NCBI GenBank assembly: GCA_018902385.1 | Contig: JABSSW010000047.1 | Location: forward strand, 248,001 to 312,000 | Direction: 5' to 3' | DNA: 64,000 nucleotides | Source of the DNA: Physcia stellaris | Lineage: Eukaryota > Ascomycota > Lecanoromycetes > Caliciales > Physciaceae | Part shown: positions 57,022 to 64,000 of the stretch, piece by piece | Numbering within the stretch: position 1 is the stretch's first letter | Layout of the letters: every line of letters begins with the position of its first letter | Program-made: the position numbers and the translations under genes | Notes under the pieces: generated by a model | Databases searched by the model: none | Told to the model about the DNA's origin: nothing | Seen by the model: the letters and a program-made list of their open reading frames with translations, nothing else

Positions 57022-59166
57022 TTTTTTTTTTTTTTAGGTGGAATGGTGGGCTGGTGAGGAGGGTGTGATTAGGAGGGAGGGAGAGAGCCAGAGGCTACCT
57101 ATGTGTGGTGGGCTTTGTTTTGTTTGAGTTTCAGCGAAACCTTAACGGCGCCTTCCGGCTGAATTCTGCTCTAATCCCGTTCCTATGGATCACACCTACC
57201 CCACAAAGCTTCCGAAGTTCCAAATGGTTGTAGGAGCCGTTTCCTTTGGAGAAGAGTGAAAATACACGATCAATGTTGAAGACCTAGTACTCAGGTAATC
57301 TCATAAGCTACCTGTAAACCTCAACAGAGTGTTCATCAAAACACAGGTACTAAAGTCGACAAATCGAACAAGTGCCTGGAGATGCTCTGGGGACCAATAC
57401 AGAGACACTCGTCGGGACATATCGAAAAGCGTACTGTTTTATGGGCTAGTAGTGTCGTCTGAATGTGACTCTGCTTTCGATAGATGTATGTTTGGAACTC
57501 CCTCAATTGCTTATGAAACATCGGGCACAGTGTTTATGGCCAATAGTCTCGCATTTTCAATGGGGCACGAGGAAATGAGTCGCATTCATTCTCCATGGAC
57601 AGAAAAAAGCTACAACTCTGGGGTCAAAGAAATCCTAGACCGTTGAGCTGGGTCTTACTAAACAAAGCCTTACTGGGTACTTCCTCTGGATATGCCAGGC
57701 CGTTGACCGATGACAGCATTCCGGGTAAACACTCCAGTAGGGGCTGAACAAACTTCCTGAAGAGGTTAGTTCGAAGTATGTTTATGCAGTTCGGACGTCT
57801 CTTTCTGCGGGGAATTACGATGGTCCGTTTCTAGATACCCCGACTGGGCATAGCAGCCGAACGATGGAAGTCATCTAGCTCGAGCTCGACAGCCTATCCA
57901 AAAAGAGAATTCTGTTTGGATATTCAATTCTCGGAAACAGCGAAAACATCAATTTACATCATCCGTTGTTGGGAAAAGCGTTGTCGAGTTGTAGGTCAAA
58001 ATAGCGACAAGCTCTTGGAATTGGTCCAATACATCTGTATCAGTCTCGGAGTATATGTCTTTCAGCAGACGTTTGTCCCAGCAGGCCAGCAGGGGAGTAC
58101 AGTGCTGTATGTTCAATCCGGGTACTGGAAAGCCTTACAACGACAATGTTTGGCGTATCAGGACGTCCTCTAGATTTTTTAGCTATCTTCTTCGTGTTGC
58201 CCTTCGCATACAGGGCTCAGGCAATAGCCATTGCGATTATGATATTCAAGGTAGCTAGACGAAGATTAGTCCCTAGAACGCTCGAGTGAACCCGATGGCT
58301 GGTCGTCTTAGGTCCTGATGTAGATACGAGTAGTAGAAATGCATAGAGAACCAATCACATCTAGGATGTGGTTCTAAGAATAGGACAGCCCTAAACTCGC
58401 TTTTTTTAGGGTTAGCCGCGGTGATGCGCAGTCAGCCCTCAGCCTTGTCATCTCCATCCCAATTGTGAGGCTCTGGTTCTCGGGTGTTTCAAAGATCACC
58501 GCCGTTGCAAATGTCATCTCTGTCCTCAAATTCGCTCATGCTGGACAGCACACCGTAGGCTTTGTTGTCATGTACTCGTAGCACCTTGCTCAATTTGGCC
58601 GCTTCGCTGGGTACATGCAGCTGCCATTATTGACAGGCGTCATAACCTGTATCACATTATGCAAGCGGCGTCCAATCTCGTCATTCGTAGGATAGATGCT
58701 TATTGGAACGGCAACCATGTCAAGATCCACCCCCTCTCTCAAGGTAGGCAGCTGTGGCGGGCTGTGCCATCTGAGACGAGCGTGGCAAGGCAACCATCTG
58801 CGACGATCTACCTGATGCCCTCGAAGGATTCAACCCCGACTCCTTCCTACAACGCTAGTCGTTGTGTCTTGAAACAGTCGAGCGATGACTCCCTGCCTCT
58901 CGCTTGCATCCCCCACGAAAAGAAACTGTACAGCATCCGGATGTCAGCATTGACCAATGAAAAGCGCTCGACGGAAGCCTTCGAGGTCAGGCTGTGTAGC
59001 CTGCAACTATCCACATGTCTCTTATAATTCCTGCTTTTCCCCTCTTTGCTCCCTTATCCCTCCTTCAATCCCATTCTCCCGTTCTTTTGCCAAATTGCTC
59101 GCTAGATAATTGCATTTTCCAGCCTCTCCATAAAATTCCTCTCAGAGTCGAGACATCACCGTCACG
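57022..59166. other. Intergenic, about 2.1 kb, no gene recognised
   Basis: Short plus frames at 57329-57646 and 58659-59027 carry no recognised domain. The final 160 bp before 59167 are pyrimidine-rich, as in a promoter/5' leader. Confidence 0.4.
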
Positions 59167-59833
59167 ATGGCTTTCTTCGACTTTCTCAACAACCCCAAGA
59201 CAATCTATATCACTCGCCTCGTGCAAATTTTCTTCTCGACGTTTTTCTTGGTCTGTATATGCTATGCCGGAGTGCATCGCGCGTGGTGGAATAACATCAA
59301 CGCACCACTAGCTCTCGGAGGTTAATAACACCCATCCACAGCCCTTGATCTTTTCTCTAACCATAGTCTTTAGTCGTCGCCGTTCTATTCACTCTCGTAG
59401 TGGCCAGTTATACTGTGATCACGTACCATCGCACCAGCAACCCTTTCGCAGCTCGCGGTGCAGTCTACACAATCGTTCGCCTCGCAGTCGAGATCCTCAC
59501 CTTCCTCCTGTGGGTTGGGTCAGCCGTATTGGCACTCCGACCACATGGCGGCTGCGATCCACAACATCGTAGCTCGGATTCTGGTCAAGACCGGTGCTAC
59601 AAGCACACAGACAGTCCTGATCCTAACTGGAAGTACACAGAGCAGCCACTGATTACTTGGGATATCGCCATCACGCTCAGCTTTGTTGAGATGTGAGTGC
59701 TTCCGCTAGCATGGATGCATTCGTCTGCTGATTGAATTTCCCCAGTGTCGCATTCGCCCTTACCATACTTTTAGTTTTCAAAGACAACAGAGCGAACAAG
59801 GTGTCGGACGGGGGCGCAACCTACGGAGCTTGA
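59167..59833 (+). CDS. MARVEL-like four-helix membrane protein, 3 exons
   Basis: Small integral membrane protein with the layout of fungal MARVEL-domain proteins. Exons 59167-59320, 59374-59692 and 59746-59833 (two 53-nt introns) give 186 residues in phase. Four hydrophobic spans are visible: VQIFFSTFFLVCICYAGV, LGVVVAVLFTLVVASYTVI, VYTIVRLAVEILTFLLWVGSAV and WDIAITLSFVEIVAFALTILLVF. A cysteine-bearing loop (GGCDPQHRSSDSGQDRCYKH) lies between the third and fourth spans. It ends NKVSDGGATYGA in the cytosol. The first intron has two possible acceptors (TAG at 59366 and 59373); only the second keeps the frame. The family is implicated in membrane domains and trafficking; no specific role is claimed. 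Confidence 0.83.
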
Positions 59834-60696
59834 GGCACGATCTCTATGAGCATTGAGAGAGCAGACTGATTCCTAACTCAATGCTTGCCGAGCTGGATTT
59901 TCTTTTGTTTGTCGAGTTTCCTAGCCGCACAGCCGGAAAGCAAGTCTCCCTTTCCAAATACCCGATACCAGTCAGCGTTCGAATGTCCTTCTGGCATTCT
60001 TCCCTACCCCAGTTAGAAAAAGTACGAAGAACGATTTAATATGAGAAGATGACAGACACCCGCTTAGGAGTCACGCAACGCTTTGTTAGATGGAGCAGAT
60101 AAGAGCTTAAACGTGCAATGGTATGTAATCCTGGAGAAGGTCATGATGTACCTGGAGGATTGTTCAGTCATTTCCCTTGTGGTTGTCTTTGCATATGTAT
60201 TCTGCTCTTGTAACAATGGATCCCGTGAGTAGAAGTAAATGCTCATTGTACTCCTTTTTCCGAAACAGGTCTTGATTTGTGCTCCCTCATGGTGTTCTGT
60301 GTGTGTGAGCATGCGAAGCTCCAATGCACACCAGCATGACAGAAGCTAGCCTGTCCACTCAGAGTTGCTTTCGCGAGCGAACACTACCATCCGACTCTTC
60401 GGCTGTACTTTTTAGAACGTTCTTGGAAATCTTGCCATTAGCTGTTGGTTCGAATCTCTGAGCGAATCGTCCACAAAGCTTGATGTGCGCGCCAATCGCA
60501 GATAGCGATCCGAAGCCGTTGGTGCAGATATCCAGTCCTGCTCTTCCCCACGACTAGCTGCCATCGAGCTTCTCTCCCAATGAAACTAGACTCGTCCTCC
60601 CGCTCCCGGCTTTTTTGAGAGGAATACTCTGTAGAAGCTGTGTGTAACATGTCCCTTGATGGGATCTGATTTAGTGAGGTTCTTCACCGCGTGCGT
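59834..60696. other. Intergenic, no gene recognised
   Basis: Lies between the 3' ends of the convergent MARVEL-like and ankyrin genes. No RNA gene or repeat is seen. Confidence 0.4.
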
Positions 60697-61371
60697 TCAT
60701 GGCTTCGTCCCGTTTGTGGAGAGTTTGTCGATCCCCTTCTCAAGCTCTTTGACCTGTCCACCTTCATCCTCACCATCAACCACTTTCCCTTCCTCGCCGT
60801 TGAGCTCCAACTGATCCTCGTCCCCTTTATCCACACCGTCGCCATCCCTACCCCTCGCAAGTCCAAGCAGAAATTCAGCCACCTCTGCTTTTTCCGCGCG
60901 TTCAGCCTCGAACGCTGCTTCATGCCCCGCGCTATTCTGAATACTAGGATCGGCTCCAGCGGTGATGAGGGCTTTGACAGCCGAGAGATGGCCATTCAGG
61001 GAGGCGTAGTGCAGCGCCGTGTTGCCCGCTTTGTTCTGCATGTTCAGCAGTTCTTTCTTGCCCCCTCCTGCCCCTCCTTCCTCCAGACCTGGAGTCGAAT
61101 CAGGATCGGAAAACAAGGAGAGGATGTAGTTTATGATTTCTACATGCCCGTTTGCGGAGGCCATGTGAAGGGCGCTATTGCCTGTGGAAGGGTCCACGGC
61201 GTGGGAGAGTAGGAGTAAAGGTTGCAGGGACGGAGGCGGTGCAGAGTGGGACGTTGAGAGGTTGGAGAGCGTTTCTTGCAATTCCGAGAGGGAATTCGTG
61301 CGGGCGAAGTAGAGGAGGTCGTCGATGTCTTCTTCGGATAACGAGGGGTCGGGGTCGGAGACGGAAGGCAT
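60697..61371 (-). CDS. Ankyrin-repeat protein, YAR1-like
   Basis: Intronless frame of 224 residues. The N-terminal SEEDIDDLLYFARTNSLSELQETL is followed by GNSALHMASANGHVEIINYIL and GNTALHYASLNGHLSAVKALIT, two clear ankyrin repeats, then AGADPSIQNSAGHEAAFEAERAEKAEVAEFLLG. An acidic tail follows (GDEDQLELNGEEGK). Size and arrangement match yeast Yar1, the dedicated chaperone of ribosomal protein Rps3, which acts in 40S assembly. The orthology is likely but rests on architecture rather than alignment. The start codon ATG 61371 gives a methionine just before the conserved acidic helix. Confidence 0.82.
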   Translation of the reverse strand: MPSVSDPDPSLSEEDIDDLLYFARTNSLSELQETLSNLSTSHSAPPPSLQPLLLLSHAVDPSTGNSALHMASANGHVEIINYILSLFSDPDSTPGLEEGGAGGGKKELLNMQNKAGNTALHYASLNGHLSAVKALITAGADPSIQNSAGHEAAFEAERAEKAEVAEFLLGLARGRDGDGVDKGDEDQLELNGEEGKVVDGEDEGGQVKELEKGIDKLSTNGTKP

Positions 61372-61947
61372 ATCGGAGGAAAGCGCTCGGAGAGGTTAGC
61401 GAAGCTCAATTGCTTCCGGCTCGAGCTCGAACGTCTTCTAGAGCAAGGTGCGCAGGAAAAGAAAGTCGACGTAGGGTGACAGGAGAAATGGAAGTCGAGC
61501 GGGATGATTGCCTCTTTGGGCGAATAAAGTCGTCTAGCTCTCTTCTTCTTCTAGGAATGGCAAGGGTCTAATCGTCAGTAGAACAGTTGAAAGCGAACTA
61601 CTCTCGGCGTGCATCCAAGAGTTCCAGTTCCGTCGTCTTTGCGCGGGGATATCACTTTGAGAATGCAGGGTTACGAGTGGTGACGAACACCGACAGGAAA
61701 AGACCCGTATCTTCTACGTCACGCATTGCCCAACGTCCATTAGAGATGTGATTAGGTAATTGTATTAAATGCTTCATTAATGCTGCATACAACATGCAAT
61801 GCGAGACCATGCATGCACTTTAGTGCTTTCGTGATTCCTCGTAATTCCCAAAAACGCCACGCTATCCAGGTTTTGAAGTACGTTGATGCTTGAGTACATA
61901 TACAAAGTCGTCTTTCAAATCAAGCAAGCAAGTAGGGAAGTGAGAGA
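61372..61947. other. Intergenic, upstream of the YAR1-like gene
   Basis: Promoter side of the ankyrin gene and 3' flank of the WW-domain gene. A plus frame running across 61152-61571 is the antisense shadow of the ankyrin gene. Nothing else recognised. Confidence 0.45.
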
Positions 61948-62748
61948 TTAATCCCTCAACCAAGCCCTCCGCCTCTCTTCCTTTTTCTCTTTCCGCTTCT
62001 CTTTGAACGCCTTGAGTTCCTGCTTACTTAACTTCTTCCCGCTCCGCTCCGCCTTCAAACTCTTCCCATTGTGACTGTTCGCGGCGGCATCAACGTCGAA
62101 GAACGCGTTCATTTGTCTCTTAGACTTGTTCTCGTCATTATGCAGTTCCGGCGTTACGTCCGCAGCTTGCCATTTTCCCGTGAACCTATTGAATGCCCCA
62201 GTAGCCGCGTATGCATCTTCTGCGTTGGCGGGTAGAGGAGCGTCGGAGACAGGAGGCTGGGCGTAAGAGGCGCTAGGGTCGTAGTCGCCATGGATGGCAG
62301 GATCGTAACCACCGTAGGGCCGTTCTTGGGCTTGGACCGGTGGATCGGTTCCAGGTGCTGCTGGTATTCTATCGTAATTGCCTACGCCCGGAGCAGAGGG
62401 TTGCTGGCCATCAGGTACACGAGGGTTAGTCCATTGTGAGGCGCCAGTGAATCGGTTATAGAAGTAGTAGGCTTGGGCGGTGGGATCCCAGACCGGGTCC
62501 CAGCCGTCATCTTGAACTTCTAGCCCTGGAGGCGCTCCGCTGGGCAGCGGAGGTGTTTTGATGGGGGGCAAGGGATCAGCTGATTTGCGTCGCTCATGAA
62601 GCAGCGTAGCAGTGTCAGTACCGGCTTCCTCATCGTCGATGTCTTTCCCAGAACTCTTGTTCCCTACAACCTTGGTATTCCCAGACTGGGGTGCTGTGAC
62701 ACGGGGTTCGGCCTCTTGCTCTCGTGCTTCACTGGTGGTCATATTCAT
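61948..62748 (-). CDS. WW-domain protein
   Basis: Intronless, 266 residues from ATG 62748. One WW domain at about residues 79-112 (DDGWDPVWDPTAQAYYFYNR, FTGASQWTNP) has both tryptophans, the central aromatic YYFYN and the closing proline. Upstream is a Pro-rich stretch (PLPPIKTPPLPSGAPPG). The C-terminus is a lysine/arginine/glutamate-rich helix (KKLSKQELKAFKEKRKEKKE, then ERRRAWLRD), which resembles the basic tails of splicing-associated WW proteins. A nuclear RNA-processing role is an inference from that likeness. It is divergent to the sugar transporter gene. Confidence 0.86.
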   Translation of the reverse strand: MNMTTSEAREQEAEPRVTAPQSGNTKVVGNKSSGKDIDDEEAGTDTATLLHERRKSADPLPPIKTPPLPSGAPPGLEVQDDGWDPVWDPTAQAYYFYNRFTGASQWTNPRVPDGQQPSAPGVGNYDRIPAAPGTDPPVQAQERPYGGYDPAIHGDYDPSASYAQPPVSDAPLPANAEDAYAATGAFNRFTGKWQAADVTPELHNDENKSKRQMNAFFDVDAAANSHNGKSLKAERSGKKLSKQELKAFKEKRKEKKEERRRAWLRD

Positions 62749-63315
62749 TACATGTCAAGTCAAGTAGGGCAAACAAAGGAAAGTAATCAGGTTGGCTAGA
62801 AGGGAAAGAGGTCCAACGATTTGATGATGAGTTTCGCCGTCACGCGTTGTAGGTAAGGATTGGCTCGGTTAGGTTTGATTGAGGTTCCATTTTGATTGAT
62901 GCGAGTCACGTGCACTTAGCGGCTTGGCAGATCTCTCCGACGAGGCTTAAGTGTGAACGGCTTATCCTCGGCAGAAGTAGATTACCTCGTACCGGAATCC
63001 CGGCTTGCCGTTGCCGCTGCAAAAGAGCGTCATATGCAGGGACCGAAGCGGGATGTAATCCTTGGTTACTTCATTATTCTGCTGACCGCATCCTCAGCGG
63101 GGCCTCGAAAAGTCTGCAATGAGGAGTAGTGCGTCTGCTGACTTGGATACATGTATACATCGCGCCCTTATCTTGCTTTCTTTTTCCTTCTCTTCTGTTT
63201 CCACACCTCTGAGTCTCTGACCATTACTATCTCCATCTGTAGCCATCGCGGGGAAGAACTTTGTGAGCACGCCTGTACAGCACAGTCATTGGCCTCTTAG
63301 GCTACCGCTATCATC
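62749..63315. promoter_or_regulatory. Shared promoter region of the WW-domain gene and the sugar transporter
   Basis: 567 bp between divergent start codons. A pyrimidine-rich tract (CTTGCTTTCTTTTTCCTTCTC near 63171) precedes the transporter. No specific binding site could be assigned. Confidence 0.45.
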
Positions 63316-64000
63316 ATGTCCTATCTCAAGCAAATGATCATGGACAAGAAGGAGGAGGTCGTCCTCTTCTCCTCTACCGCCATTGCCCTCTATGGATACG
63401 ACCAGGGCATGATGTCCCTGATCAACACCAATCAAGATTATCTGAACACCATGGGCATCGGCGAAAAGAATCCTCTGGTTGGTGTCATTGTCTCGGTGTA
63501 CTATCTGGGATGCGCTGTTGGCTCCGTTTTGGCCAGTCTCTTGGCCGACAGATCAGGAAGGAAAGTTAGTATATTCGTTTGTCTGGTGGTCACCGCGCTT
63601 GGGAACCTGTTCATGTTTTTTTCCGGCTTTGGCTACTCCAAAGGCGCTATGACGATGATGTTTCTGGGAAGGATTATCATGGGTCTTGGTGTTGGCGGAA
63701 TCGATTCTGTCGTCCCAGTTTACTCCTCAGAACTGAACGAGGAAGGCGGCCGAGGGAAAGCTCTTGCCAAGGAATTTCAATCCAACATTTTTGGCTTGAA
63801 TATGGCCTTTGCTCTCAATCTGCTTGTCACCAAACTCCTAGGCAAGAGCAATCAATGGGGTGAGTATTCTGACATGTATTGCCGTGCAAGGGCTAACCAA
63901 TTCACAGCTTGGCGTATTCCCATCATCGCCATGCAGATATATCCGGTTTTGCTGCTCTCTTTCATCTATCGTCTTCCGGAAACTCCGAGGTGGTTTGTGT
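63316..64000 (+). CDS. Major facilitator sugar transporter, N-terminal part, cut by the window edge
   Basis: Sugar porter family (12 helices expected). ATG 63316 gives MSYLKQMIMDKKEEVVLFSS, then ALYGYDQGMMSLI, the usual helix-1 motif. Next come SVYYLGCAVGSVLASLLADRSGRK (the GRK loop after helix 2), LGRIIMGLGVGGIDSVVPVYSSEL and, after an intron, RLPETPRWFV (the PETPRW-type motif after helix 6). The intron is 63860-63907 (GTGAGT donor, TTCACAG acceptor). It is 48 nt long and contains no in-frame stop, so the whole region stays open to the window edge with or without splicing. The family join NQW-AWRIP favours splicing. Substrate cannot be told from this half. Confidence 0.92.
   Translation, partial: MSYLKQMIMDKKEEVVLFSSTAIALYGYDQGMMSLINTNQDYLNTMGIGEKNPLVGVIVSVYYLGCAVGSVLASLLADRSGRKVSIFVCLVVTALGNLFMFFSGFGYSKGAMTMMFLGRIIMGLGVGGIDSVVPVYSSELNEEGGRGKALAKEFQSNIFGLNMAFALNLLVTKLLGKSNQWGEYSDMYCRARANQFTAWRIPIIAMQIYPVLLLSFIYRLPETPRWFV

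Noticed and set aside
61152-61571. 139-codon plus frame
   Set aside because: Antisense shadow of the YAR1-like ankyrin gene, rich in Arg and Gly as such shadows are.

Overview
The window is nuclear DNA of a filamentous ascomycete (Pezizomycotina). The evidence is short GT-AG introns of about 47-83 nt with CTAAC/CTGAC-like branch sites, a HET-domain gene, CFEM and GPI-anchored surface proteins, an RNAi-type RNA-dependent RNA polymerase, and transposons decayed by C-to-T mutation. A Dothideomycete is my guess; no marker here settles it.

Layout. Positions 1-21.3 kb are mostly gene-bearing: nitronate monooxygenase (minus, cut by the left edge), RNA-dependent RNA polymerase (minus), SGT1 co-chaperone (minus) facing an ABCA-type ABC transporter (plus), a 311-bp inverted-repeat element, a membrane protein with ubiquitin-like and zinc-ribbon ends, and an L-amino-acid-oxidase-type flavoenzyme. 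Positions 21.5-31.6 kb are mixed: a TIR element with a minisatellite, a dispersed repeat broken by an 8-bp-duplicating insertion, a HET gene, a twin-CFEM GPI protein and a glyoxalase-like protein. Positions 31.6-40.7 kb are one block of about 9.1 kb of very AT-rich DNA. I read it as a piggyBac-family DNA transposon (about 2.15 kb) with a 6.9 kb LTR retrotransposon inserted inside it. Both are fossils.

Positions 40.7-58 kb are gene-poor: a secreted protein of unknown role, a small secreted protein with two tandem knottin-spaced cysteine modules, a PIF1-like helicase remnant, two LPxE-box (F-box/DUF7730-like) proteins, a second copy of the dispersed repeat, three TIR/hairpin elements, a GPI-anchored protein and an orphan ORF. 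Positions 59-64 kb return to housekeeping genes: a MARVEL-like membrane protein, a YAR1-like ankyrin protein, a WW-domain protein and a sugar transporter cut by the right edge.

Main observation. The two LTRs of the retrotransposon differ by 28 substitutions, all transitions. By my hand count 24 lie at CpT (or ApG), 3 at CpA, 1 at CpC and none at CpG. Across the block CC and GG are nearly absent while CG is frequent. This is not the CpA-directed signature of classical RIP. Because CpT/CpC changes rarely create stop codons, the piggyBac transposase remains partly open, with a 180-residue frame that holds no glycine, proline or tryptophan. TIR arms of four elements keep ordinary composition while their interiors are AT-rich.

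Two host genes (RNA-dependent RNA polymerase, amino-acid oxidase) each appear to carry one single-base-type frameshift next to a homopolymer. These are either recent inactivations or assembly errors. I saw no tRNA, rRNA or CRISPR array.
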